Below are positions 7,723-15,140 of a stretch of DNA of 38,850 bases, piece by piece. The notes beneath the pieces were generated by a model that saw nothing but the letters and a program-made list of their open reading frames with translations, was not told the DNA's origin and did no database searches. This stretch comes from SIG575 sp964507395 (GTDB lineage Bacteria > Bacillota > Clostridia > Oscillospirales > Acutalibacteraceae). How positions within the stretch are numbered: position 1 is the first letter of the stretch; the number at the start of each line of letters is the position of its first letter. Where the stretch lies: the NCBI GenBank assembly GCA_964507395.1, contig CAZDQE010000016.1:1-38850 (forward strand), read 5' to 3'. The position numbers and the translations under genes are program-made.

Positions 7723-9249
7723 ATGGTTGAGAAAGAGGAAGTTTTACAAGATAATTTCTCAGAAGAAAATGAGTCGTTGCAAAGCGATGATAACGAAAAC
7801 AAGCCTGATACGATAGAAGGTAAGATAACTCATATCTGTAAACTATTAGAGGAAATCAATTCTAAAGAAAACAAAGAGAATAATCCGTTATTAAGCGTTA
7901 ATATTTTTGGAGATAATGCTAATGTTATAAATGCCAAAACAATTACCGATAGTAGTATTCAATGTAGAGATTCAAAGCATTCATCAAAAGATGAATCGGG
8001 TAATAAAATTAGTTTTGATAACCAAGATGACTTTGAAGAATTCGTTGAAAGGTATAAGAATACTAAAGTGTTAACGGCATTGATAGCAGTAGCCTCTCTG
8101 GAAATAATAGAAGAAGAGAAATTTGAACTGGTTTGTGATCAGTTAAAAGAAAAAATAGATACTATTGTTCAACCAAGAGAAGAAGATTTGCGACTGGACT
8201 CACCATTTGAATCCAGATACCGTTTACTAAAGAATGCCTTTTTAAAGGTTGCCCAAGTTAAAAAGAATACGCATTTTGGAATGGTTGAAACCAATTGTAT
8301 TTGTTTTGTTGATCAATCAATGGGTGAGAAAATTAGGGCATGGATATGGGAAATGTATCCGCAATTTAGGGGCGTAATTATTGATTGGCTCTTAGAACTA
8401 ATACCTTTCAATGGTATGTTTCTTAAGGCTACTATTCAAGAAGGTATTGCAGAATACTCGAGTATAGATTTTGTCTATTCAGTGAATAATATTTTTCCTA
8501 AATTGTCAAATCCGTTAAATGATTTTAATATTTCTGCTTTGTCTGTATCGTTCGAAAAAATATATGAAAAGAGTATTGGTTTAGAAGCAGTTGAAAATCT
8601 ACTGTATGAATGGATTTGTAGGAAAAATTCTGATCTTTGGATGGTTAGTTTTCGTCTTTTTGCAAAGGGATATGCTGAAAAGTGTGAAGCAAAAATTAGA
8701 AATGTTATTCACTACTGTATTTTTGAACATAAACATCCTAAAGACAAATATCTGTTTTATCTTATGGGTTTTGCGCATCGTTCAGATAGAATTGCTTGCG
8801 AGATTATTGAAGTTTTATATTCTGAATTTATAAATCAGAAACTTAAGGCACAGAAAGATCAAATTGCGTATAGCTTTTTATGGTTGTTATTGTTTGATGT
8901 AATTTCAAAGAGAGAAAGAGAAGACAACTTGGTGTTTATAGAAAAGTCTAATGATTTGATGCTACGTAAAAAAATGCGTCCCATAATTCATCACATATTA
9001 AGCTATTATCAATTACGAAAAAGTTTGTTTGAAATATTGGATTCTTTTTTATTAAACCATTGTAAAAACAAATCAGAATGGACTAATGTTGAAAAGTTTT
9101 TCCAAGAATTAGCTTTTACGGGCAACAGGGAAGATTTTGAACGAATAATGGTATGGCTAAATAAAAATAAGTCAAACAAGCAGTTGTTTGACTTTTCTAA
9201 GTATATGATATGCTATTTAAACAATTTATTGAAATCGAAGAAAAAATAA
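7723..9249 (+). CDS. TIR-operon partner, helical protein sharing the TIR tail motif
   Basis: A 508-residue protein of no family I recognise; start ATG 7723 after AGGAG. Residues 1-55 are acidic and probably disordered. Residues 58-82 read SVNIFGDNAN...TITDSSIQCR, matching the TIR protein's C-terminus without gaps (about 13 of 25 identical). From about 100 onwards it is strongly alpha-helical with aromatic-rich segments (IRAWIWEMYPQFRG, IDWLLELIPFNGMF), compatible with HEAT/TPR-like repeats. No nuclease, protease, Walker or transmembrane motif is visible. The shared motif suggests it is the sensor or scaffold that recruits or polymerises the TIR protein. The gap to the TIR gene is 44 bases, and the next gene begins 16 bases downstream. 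Confidence 0.7.
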   Translation: MVEKEEVLQDNFSEENESLQSDDNENKPDTIEGKITHICKLLEEINSKENKENNPLLSVNIFGDNANVINAKTITDSSIQCRDSKHSSKDESGNKISFDNQDDFEEFVERYKNTKVLTALIAVASLEIIEEEKFELVCDQLKEKIDTIVQPREEDLRLDSPFESRYRLLKNAFLKVAQVKKNTHFGMVETNCICFVDQSMGEKIRAWIWEMYPQFRGVIIDWLLELIPFNGMFLKATIQEGIAEYSSIDFVYSVNNIFPKLSNPLNDFNISALSVSFEKIYEKSIGLEAVENLLYEWICRKNSDLWMVSFRLFAKGYAEKCEAKIRNVIHYCIFEHKHPKDKYLFYLMGFAHRSDRIACEIIEVLYSEFINQKLKAQKDQIAYSFLWLLLFDVISKREREDNLVFIEKSNDLMLRKKMRPIIHHILSYYQLRKSLFEILDSFLLNHCKNKSEWTNVEKFFQELAFTGNREDFERIMVWLNKNKSNKQLFDFSKYMICYLNNLLKSKKK

Positions 9250-9265
9250 AGGAGAGTTATCACCT

Positions 9266-10195
9266 ATGAAAATTATAAAGACCTATAATCCCTTAATTAG
9301 CGAAACTGATTTTCATTCATCTTTTTTTGTAAAAATCCCTGTTCCTTCAGAAGGTGAGGTCATTGTTCTTTCCGGTGGGGCAGGAATGTTGGCAATCGAT
9401 AACAGAAACTATTACTCAATTTCAACAAGACAAATCAGGAATGGACAATTTAATAGACAGACAAGAATCGATGTAATGCCACATAATATCGAATTTTCTT
9501 TTGAGTCTTTTTCTGCTGATCAGGTACATAAATTTATTTTTACTGTTTCTGCTATATGTACAGTGGATAATCCTATTGCAATTTATAAATCAAAAACCAA
9601 AGACATGTGTTCATATGCCTTTTCAGATATTGAAAGTACAATTAGAGATATTGCATCTTCTTTCAATCCAAATGAATTAAGTGATTTAATAGTTACTTTA
9701 GATGCTAAAACCGCAGTACTAAATACGAAAGTAGTTGGCACTGATGTTTCAAATATAAAAGTGTTTGTAAATGTTGATGAGCTCTATCGAGGACACTTGA
9801 AAAAGAAAACAGAGTTGAGGCAACAGACAGAATTAACAGAGGCTGAAATTCAAGCTGCAAAAATATTATCAGAATCAGATATTTCAGATACAACTGCAAT
9901 TCTTTCAGAAGTTGCAAAAGGAAATATTACACTTGAACAGGCAATTGTAAAAATGAAGTCTGTAAGAAAAAATGACTTTAATGATCAACTTGAGCAGTTT
10001 ACTAAACTTAGCAGTTTGTATAGTGATCTTGTGCATGATGGAGTACTTACCGAACAACAGGTTGCTGAAATTATAAAAAAGCAACTTCCCAGTATTGCTA
10101 ATTCTTCAACTAATAATACAGGAACAGAAGAGTTTTTGCTTTTAGGAGAAAGTTCAAAAAATGAAGATAATCTTTATCAGGTTATTGATGATTAA
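9266..10195 (+). CDS. TIR-operon protein 3, possibly SPFH/band 7-like
   Basis: A 309-residue protein; start ATG 9266 after AAGGAGAG. Residues about 20-190 are beta-rich: FFVKIPVPSEGEVIVLSGG, FIFTVSAICTVDNPIAIY, then DIESTIRDIASSFNPNEL and VVGTDVSNIKVFVNVDELY. That order (strand, xVDNP, helix ending in a short Asn/Pro turn, conserved-looking strand) resembles the SPFH/band 7 fold, but the match is by eye and weak. Residues 180-270 form a charged helix, again as in SPFH proteins. The C-terminus is Ser/Asn-rich. There is no transmembrane segment, so membrane contact may come from the next gene, whose ATG overlaps this stop (TAATG). A scaffold role at the membrane is inference. Confidence 0.55.
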   Translation: MKIIKTYNPLISETDFHSSFFVKIPVPSEGEVIVLSGGAGMLAIDNRNYYSISTRQIRNGQFNRQTRIDVMPHNIEFSFESFSADQVHKFIFTVSAICTVDNPIAIYKSKTKDMCSYAFSDIESTIRDIASSFNPNELSDLIVTLDAKTAVLNTKVVGTDVSNIKVFVNVDELYRGHLKKKTELRQQTELTEAEIQAAKILSESDISDTTAILSEVAKGNITLEQAIVKMKSVRKNDFNDQLEQFTKLSSLYSDLVHDGVLTEQQVAEIIKKQLPSIANSSTNNTGTEEFLLLGESSKNEDNLYQVIDD

Positions 10196-10920
10196 TGGAG
10201 AGAAGTGTGGAGTGCTTGAAAGATTTTTATTACGGATTCTGGTCACAAATAAGTGACTGGCCGCAGTTGTTGCGTGCTGCATTGGTTCTTGCTATTGTTG
10301 CTGTATTATTATGGATTCTTTTGGTATTAATTCTGCCTAAGCTTCTAAAGTTTATTTTTACACTTGTTCAGTTGATAATAAAAGGGTTATATATATTTAT
10401 TTCTGACTTTGTATTTCCGCTTTTAATTAAGAAGAATTATATATATTTGGCCAATAAATATTCAAATTTAATGGAAAAATGGTTTAACTTTTTGTATAAA
10501 TTGAAGACAACCCTAAGAAAAAAACTACATATCGGAAAGTTTATACTGTTATATTTAGTTGCTTTGCTTCTTGTTGCAATGCCATCGTTGTTAAGTTCAA
10601 CGATTTCACCTGAATACTTGAGTATAATTTCGATTCCATATGATTTCTATGATAGCTTTGAGAAAGAGAGATTGGAGATTTCATCCGCTTATAGTCCCAT
10701 TATTATTGAGAAAAATGAGAAAGATGAATCTACTGAACTTGATAAAAAAACAATAGTTCAAGATGTAAACTTTAGAGAAGGTCCGGGAAAATCATATGAT
10801 AGGATTATGATTTTATATAAAGATACCGTAGTTTATTATATTGATAAGAGTGATGACTGGTGTAAGATTAAAACTGAAGATGGAATTGAAGGTTGGGTAC
10901 ATAGCAATTATTTGAACTAA
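10195..10920 (+). CDS. TIR-operon protein 4, membrane protein with SH3b domain
   Basis: A 241-residue protein whose ATG overlaps the previous stop by one base, showing translational coupling. Hydrophobic segments lie at about 25-47, 51-78 and 113-130. Residues 185-241 are a bacterial SH3 domain (VNFREGPGKSYDRIMILYKD...DDWCKIKTEDGIEGWVHSNYL), which in other proteins binds cell-wall peptide or proline-rich ligands. With an odd number of membrane segments the SH3b could sit outside, sensing the wall or an infecting phage. That would give the operon a membrane-based trigger or a membrane anchor. No known defence gene of this layout comes to mind. A GTG at 10207 is an alternative start. Confidence 0.75.
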   Translation: MERSVECLKDFYYGFWSQISDWPQLLRAALVLAIVAVLLWILLVLILPKLLKFIFTLVQLIIKGLYIFISDFVFPLLIKKNYIYLANKYSNLMEKWFNFLYKLKTTLRKKLHIGKFILLYLVALLLVAMPSLLSSTISPEYLSIISIPYDFYDSFEKERLEISSAYSPIIIEKNEKDESTELDKKTIVQDVNFREGPGKSYDRIMILYKDTVVYYIDKSDDWCKIKTEDGIEGWVHSNYLN

Positions 10921-11067
10921 TTGAGTGGTTATCATAGTTTCGTAGAATTAAAAGTAGACCAATAGAACCTCGAAACCACGTTTTGTTATGTTTTCGTGAT
11001 TATTAGTTATAAACTGTCGGGTTTATATCTTAATTTCCATTTTGGGATAATATATCCATAAATTTAT

Positions 11068-11104
11068 AACGGTGTAAGTACCTGCAATACCTACACCGTT
11101 TGTT
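11068..11104. terminator. Terminator between convergent TIR operon and LytTR gene
   Basis: AACGGTGTA (11068-11076) pairs with TACACCGTT (11092-11100), followed by TGTTTTG. It sits between convergent genes and can serve both. Confidence 0.6.
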
Positions 11105-11122
11105 TTGATGTTGTTTATTATA

Positions 11123-11626
11123 TTATCGTTCGCCGAATTTCAAGAAAGCTTTTTTGAATGCACCGATTTTACGCGAAGAAGTGTAAACAGAATGCTCTTT
11201 GCTACCGTATTTTACTTTTACAAACTCCCTTGTAATTTCATCAACATAATTCAGGTTGACGATAAAGCTGTGGTGAGGTTGGGCAAAGGTTTTCATATCA
11301 AGAATATCCTTCCAATGCTCTAAACGGTGGTTAGTTTCGACTCTTCCGTGTGTGAGATAAAGAACAGATTTTCTGTTTTCTATGGCTATATAGAGAATTT
11401 CGTGTGGATAAACCTTGCAGATGTCTTTATTGCAAGTTTGTACAACTATCGCAGAATTACAACAATATTTTTCGCAGGTGTTATCTTCACCACATAAACT
11501 GATGCAAAATTTCTCACAACCGCAACATTCAAGCAGGTTGTATGCAATATTGTTCTGTTCCATAAATTCAATCAGTTTTGTTTTCGTTTCTTCTTTAATA
11601 ACCTCGTGACATACTACCGAATCCAT
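11123..11626 (-). CDS. LytTR-family DNA-binding regulator with Cys-rich N-terminus
   Basis: A 167-residue protein on the minus strand, start ATG at 11626 with AAGGGCGG upstream. Residues about 72-163 form a LytTR domain (EILYIAIENRKSVLYLTHG, then FAQPHHSFIVNLNYVDEI and YTSSRKIGAFKKAF), the DNA-binding fold of AgrA-type regulators. No receiver domain is present. Instead residues 6-70 contain eleven cysteines, clustered as CCGCEKFC, CGEDNTCEKYCC and CNKDIC, so it may sense metal or redox state, or bind an Fe-S cluster. It is divergent from the ECF sigma gene; the 256-base gap holds that gene's promoter. Whether it controls its neighbours is unknown. Confidence 0.85.
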   Translation of the reverse strand: MDSVVCHEVIKEETKTKLIEFMEQNNIAYNLLECCGCEKFCISLCGEDNTCEKYCCNSAIVVQTCNKDICKVYPHEILYIAIENRKSVLYLTHGRVETNHRLEHWKDILDMKTFAQPHHSFIVNLNYVDEITREFVKVKYGSKEHSVYTSSRKIGAFKKAFLKFGER

Positions 11627-11813
11627 AATTTACCGCCCTTATTTACGCAAAACTTCTGTATATAAATGCAAGAAATGGCAAAGTGTTACGAAAATTTTTA
11701 AACTTTCTCTGTTTTAGACAAATATCTACTTGTTTAACTGTGCATAATTACAACATAAATGCGAAAAATCAACATTATTTTTATGTTTTAGAAATTACAC
11801 CGTGAAAGCGCCT

Positions 11814-11842
11814 TTGACATTATTTACTATAACTGTTATAAT
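11814..11842 (+). promoter_or_regulatory. Consensus sigma-A promoter of the ECF sigma operon
   Basis: TTGACA (11814-11819), exactly 17 bases, TATAAT (11837-11842). Both hexamers match consensus. It is 41 bases upstream of the TTG start. Confidence 0.8.
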
Positions 11843-11882
11843 CAACTATATGCAAAATGTTGATGAAAAGGATTGATATGGG

Positions 11883-12431
11883 TTGATAAGTGCCGAAAAA
11901 GCAAAAGAGATTGCTGATTTATACTATGATGACGTATATCGTCTTTGCTTATCAAGGCTCAGGAAGGATGCAGATGCCGCTGACGTTACTCAAGAGGTGT
12001 TTCTGTTCTTTCAGGAGAATTACAGTGACCTTGAAGATAATTTTATCAAGTCGTGGCTTTATGCCGTTGCGAACAATAAAATAAAGGAGCAGTTCAGATA
12101 TATCGCCAAAAGGGAAAAGGAGCTTATCTTCGGAACGGTGTCTGAAACTCAGACAAGCACAGATATTCTCTATGAAATGGAAGAGGATAATAAAATAACC
12201 GACGAAGAGCTTGAAGAGAAGAAACAGACAATTCTTTCTTCACTCAACGAAAAAGAGCTTGAGCTGTTTGAAATGGTTTACACAAAGCATATGGAGTATG
12301 TAGAGCTTGCAAAGGCTCTTGATATTTCTGAGCACGCGGTAAGGTCACGTGTTTACAGACTCAGGGCAAAAATCAAGGAAAGAGCATCATTTATGTTTAT
12401 GGCTCTCTTACTTCTTATTATGAAATTATAA
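11883..12431 (+). CDS. ECF-type RNA polymerase sigma factor
   Basis: A 182-residue protein. The most plausible start is TTG 11883, with AAAAGGA about 11 bases upstream; nearby ATGs are out of frame. Region 2 is clear (LYYDDVYRLCLSRLRKDADA then DVTQEVFLFFQ), as is the region 4 helix-turn-helix (YVELAKALDISEHAVRSRVY). ECF factors redirect RNA polymerase to stress or envelope genes. The last 13 residues are very hydrophobic (FMFMALLLLIMKL), unusual for a soluble sigma and perhaps a membrane contact. It has a consensus housekeeping promoter. The next gene encodes a membrane protein of anti-sigma layout. Confidence 0.88.
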   Translation: MISAEKAKEIADLYYDDVYRLCLSRLRKDADAADVTQEVFLFFQENYSDLEDNFIKSWLYAVANNKIKEQFRYIAKREKELIFGTVSETQTSTDILYEMEEDNKITDEELEEKKQTILSSLNEKELELFEMVYTKHMEYVELAKALDISEHAVRSRVYRLRAKIKERASFMFMALLLLIMKL

Positions 12432-12473
12432 ATTTTTTGGAAATTTTTAAAATTTTGCGTGACAAAACGCGAT

Positions 12474-12499
12474 TCCCTTCATATATCTGTGAAGGGAGG
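12474..12499 (+). other. Leader hairpin before the anti-sigma gene
   Basis: CCCTTCATATATCTGTGAAGGG forms a short stem between the sigma and anti-sigma-like genes with no T-run after it. It may protect or attenuate the downstream message. Confidence 0.35.
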
Positions 12500-12540
12500 G
12501 TACGTATTTATCTGAAATAAAACAGGAGGTGAACAAATCC

Positions 12541-13344
12541 GTGGGAAACGAACGCAATATGTCTGTAGCAAAACAGACCTTAAAGGACAAGCTTATGGTA
12601 ATAATTTTGCTTGAAACCTCTAAGGAGTATAAAGAAATGGACAGTGACCTGGTAACAGAGTGCGTCGATTTTCTTATGGAGCTCGAGGGAAAAGAAAGGT
12701 TAAGTAGAAAAGAGATTGAACAAAGAGTAAAGGAAATACCGTTCAAGGGCAAGGTAACTACATTGAACTCTTATGCTAAGAGGAAAATAAGAGCAAAACG
12801 ACTTGCAATTATCGCAGCCGTACTTGCGGTGCTTATCACACTCTTTGGTATTATATCTGTTGCATCGGGCAATACTTTCAGCGAAATGTTCAGGAAAATG
12901 GGAGAGTCCATTTATGAACTGCTTGACGGTAAAACGATGGAATATGATAATATAACATTTATTAAACCAAATGAAACCAAGGAATATAGCTCAATAGAAG
13001 AACTTGTAAAAGACGAGGGAATTGAGATATTGTATCCGACTTGGTTACCCGAAAATGAAAAGATTGTCGATATGCTATATTTAGAAGTGGATCATTGGGA
13101 AACATATATTATGCGGTGTAGAATACCTGAACATAGCATTGAAATTGACATAGGTGCAGATTTATCTCAGAACCTAAAATCAAATTGCATAGAAAGAGAA
13201 GTAGGAGATCATTTAGTGTATTACATAAATAATGCTCAGTATAAACAAGCAAGCTTTGTTTACAAGAATAATGTTTACCTTGTAAAATCCGATACAGAAG
13301 ATAATCTTTTCAGAATTATTGAAAATCTGAAGGAGATTAACTGA
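12541..13344 (+). CDS. Anti-sigma-like membrane protein with DUF4367-type domain
   Basis: The start is GTG 12541: AGGAGG at 12523-12528 is the ribosome site, and the GTG at 12529 overlaps it and is rejected. About 267 residues. The N-terminal 80 residues are charged and helical, as in anti-sigma domains facing the cytoplasm. One membrane helix follows (RLAIIAAVLAVLITLFGIIS, about 86-106). The outer part ends in a DUF4367-like domain (ILYPTWLPENEKIVDMLYLE ... NLFRIIENLK), often found in Bacillota membrane proteins encoded beside sigma factors. Together with the adjacent ECF gene this suggests a sigma/anti-sigma pair; direct binding is inferred. Confidence 0.7.
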   Translation: MGNERNMSVAKQTLKDKLMVIILLETSKEYKEMDSDLVTECVDFLMELEGKERLSRKEIEQRVKEIPFKGKVTTLNSYAKRKIRAKRLAIIAAVLAVLITLFGIISVASGNTFSEMFRKMGESIYELLDGKTMEYDNITFIKPNETKEYSSIEELVKDEGIEILYPTWLPENEKIVDMLYLEVDHWETYIMRCRIPEHSIEIDIGADLSQNLKSNCIEREVGDHLVYYINNAQYKQASFVYKNNVYLVKSDTEDNLFRIIENLKEIN

Positions 13345-13345
13345 T

Positions 13346-13738
13346 ATGAAAAAGATAATTGCAATTATTATGGTCGTTGTGTCCCTTTTTTCCGTAATGT
13401 CTGTTTCTGCTTATGCAGAGGGTGTAAGTGAAGACACAATTACCGTTACAGTAAATGAAACAGACTTTATTTTTGAGGCAGATACATCAGAAGAATATCG
13501 CAACAAGGTTATTTCTTATCACTTTAATCAAGGTGAAGAAGATACTACTACATACGGACTTATGTGCACTCTTTTCGGTCACAAGCTTGAATCCTCAGTC
13601 ATTGTAACTATAACGCATAAAGTTAGAGCAACTGCTCCAAGATGTTTGCGTGAAACTTATGATACAGAAGCTTGTACAAGATGCGATTATACATATGAAG
13701 AGTTAATTAGTTCATCGTATGTTGATTGTTGTGCATAA
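13346..13738 (+). CDS. Small secreted protein of the sigma operon
   Basis: A 130-residue protein starting one base after the previous stop, with AAGGAGATT before it. A Sec signal peptide is clear (MKKIIAIIMVVVSLFSVMSV, then SAYAEG). The mature part carries a C-terminal CTRCDYTYEE segment and further Cys residues (C87, C99, CC near the end), suggesting disulfides or a bound metal. No family is recognised. The position implies it is an output or a sensor of the ECF pathway at the envelope. Confidence 0.75.
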   Translation: MKKIIAIIMVVVSLFSVMSVSAYAEGVSEDTITVTVNETDFIFEADTSEEYRNKVISYHFNQGEEDTTTYGLMCTLFGHKLESSVIVTITHKVRATAPRCLRETYDTEACTRCDYTYEELISSSYVDCCA

Positions 13739-13746
13739 ATATATAT

Positions 13747-13780
13747 TTGCCGATGTTTTTTGAGCATCGGCAAAAACCTT
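13747..13780 (+). terminator. Terminator of the ECF operon
   Basis: TTGCCGATG (13747-13755) pairs with CATCGGCAA (13765-13773), followed by AAACCTTTT. Nine-base perfect stem. Confidence 0.75.
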
Positions 13781-13794
13781 TTGGGTGTGAGAAA

Positions 13795-14277
13795 ATGACA
13801 GACAAATTAACCGTAAGCCTTTTCGGTCACAGAACAATTGAAGATGCTCAGCCTGTTGAGCAAAAGCTCTATGAGCTTCTCCGTGTCATAATTCAAAGTA
13901 ACAGGTAAGTTGAGTTCCTCGTCGGCAGAAACGGTGAATTTGACCTGATGGCTTCCTCAGTCGTCAGAAGACTAAAAAAGGAAATTTACTCTGAAAACGT
14001 TTTTCTCACTCTTGTCCTCCCTTACGAAACCGCTGAGCTGAGAAACAACATCGAATCATTTGAAAATTATTATGACTCCATAGAAATCTGTGAAGCCTGC
14101 GCAGTACTGAATTTTAAGCAAGCCTTCACTTCAAGAAACAAAGATATGGTTGACAGGTCAGACCTTGTCGTTGTTTATGTAAAAAATAACTCAGGCGGTG
14201 CATATCATACCCTGCGATATGCAGAGAAAAACGAAAAACGTATTGTCAACCTTTATCACACCCAAGAATATTTATAA
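13795..14277 (+). pseudogene. SLOG-family (DUF1273/YpsA-like) gene broken by a TAA
   Basis: ATG 13795 encodes MTDKLTVSLFGHRTIEDAQP and reaches a TAA at 13906-13908. The same frame then continues VEFLVGRNGEFDLMASSVVR ... RSDLVVVYVKNNSGGAYHTL to 14277. GHR near the start, the VGRNGEFD segment and the final nucleotide-site-like segment fit the SLOG fold, used by nucleotide-sensing proteins in several conflict systems. Relatives often have Tyr where the stop lies, so a single TAT/TAC to TAA change explains it. A downstream ATG at 13948 could give a truncated protein lacking the first strand, unlikely to fold. Confidence 0.7.
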
Positions 14278-14361
14278 AAGCAGACATTAAAGTAAAAAGC
14301 AGATATTAAAAAACAGACATTACAAAAGACAAAAAAGACACAAAACAACCAAAAACAACCC

Positions 14362-14402
14362 AAAAAATGCAGAAGAAGCTAAAAACTTCTTCTGCATTTT
14401 TT
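14362..14402 (+). terminator. Strong terminator
   Basis: A 17-base perfect stem, 14362-14378 with 14386-14402 (AAAAAATGCAGAAGAAG and its complement), loop CTAAAAA, ending in TTTTTT. Upstream, 14278-14330 holds three imperfect copies of CAGA(C/T)ATTA. Confidence 0.85.
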
Positions 14403-14473
14403 AGTCATCTGCACTGACATTTTAATTTTAGAGGTCCCCTATATTTTATCCCTCAATATATAAGGAAAAAACA

Positions 14474-14525
14474 AAGGCTCCCTTGTGTAAAGGGAGCTGT
14501 CACCGCAGGTGACTGAGGGATTGTT
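14474..14525. repeat. Palindromic intergenic repeat
   Basis: Two hairpins sit together: GCTCCCTT paired with AAGGGAGC (14477-14497), and GTCACC paired with GGTGAC (14499-14513), followed by TGAGGGATTGTT. I recognise this as a REP-like interspersed repeat common in gut Clostridia; copy number cannot be checked here. Confidence 0.6.
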
Positions 14526-14628
14526 AAAACATAAAAACTAACCCTTAAACATTATTTTTGCAGCTTTTTCCGTGACAAACTCCAAAATTCGACATATATA
14601 TTCAAAGATAATTTTCAAGGGTGATTTT

Positions 14629-14835
14629 TTGAAAGAGTATAAAAAGTATCTTGATATGGTAAGAAAACACTTGCAAGACGAAACCATAGAAATCAATAAC
14701 GAAACATTAGACAAACTTGTTAATAACGAATTTCAAAAACCGGCAACTGAAATGGACAAAACTTTAATCGACCTGTGCCTCAATGCGCTAGTCGCATACA
14801 GAGTATATACGTCAGAGAGTAAAGATAAAACGTAA
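14629..14835 (+). CDS. Small hypothetical protein (about 68 aa)
   Basis: The likely start is TTG 14629, after AAGGGTGAT; the GTG at 14572 lacks a ribosome site. The protein is charged and helical (KEYKKYLDMVRKHLQDETI, then MDKTLIDLCLNALVAYRVYT). No signal peptide, membrane segment or known motif. It stands alone between a repeat and a short Cys-rich ORF. Function unknown. Confidence 0.5.
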   Translation: MKEYKKYLDMVRKHLQDETIEINNETLDKLVNNEFQKPATEMDKTLIDLCLNALVAYRVYTSESKDKT

Positions 14836-14954
14836 ATTATACACTTTTTTTGAAAAACTTGAGCTCTTAAATGAGTACGAAACAGATGGATTACGAATAC
14901 ATAGCCTTCTTTAATTTTGTATCTTCATTGTACAGATTAAAGGAGGCTTTTCAA

Positions 14955-15044
14955 ATGTGCAGATTAAAATGTGACACAAATAAGTCAAAAATTAAGCATT
15001 TTTGTCGAAAATCGAAGCGTTTTTGTAAATATGTTGGAGTTTAA
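14955..15044 (+). CDS. 29-residue basic Cys-containing peptide
   Basis: AAAGGAGG (14939-14946) lies eight bases before ATG 14955, an excellent ribosome site. The product starts MCRLKCDTNKSKIKHFCRKS and ends KRFCKYVGV, with four Cys (2, 6, 17, 24) and about a third Lys/Arg. It has no signal peptide. It could be a small antimicrobial, a metal-binding peptide or a leader peptide for the Hachiman operon 96 bases downstream. The strong ribosome site is the main evidence. Confidence 0.4.
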   Translation: MCRLKCDTNKSKIKHFCRKSKRFCKYVGV

Positions 15045-15062
15045 TGCCTGTTTTAAATATAA
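15033..15062 (+). promoter_or_regulatory. Possible promoter of the Hachiman operon
   Basis: TTGGAG, an 18-base spacer, then TATAAT in front of hamA, overlapping the end of the small ORF. The -35 box is weak. Confidence 0.35.
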
Positions 15063-15140
15063 TAATTATGTGTAACTATATGTACAGCATTGTTTTTTTC
15101 TTAATAATTTATATATAGAGAGGTTTTACAGGAGACTACG

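Noticed and set aside
4619..13908. TAA reassigned to a sense codon in this organism
   Set aside because: TAA ends many intact genes here (VirB4, M23, RT, TIR), so the two in-frame TAAs are better explained as nonsense mutations.
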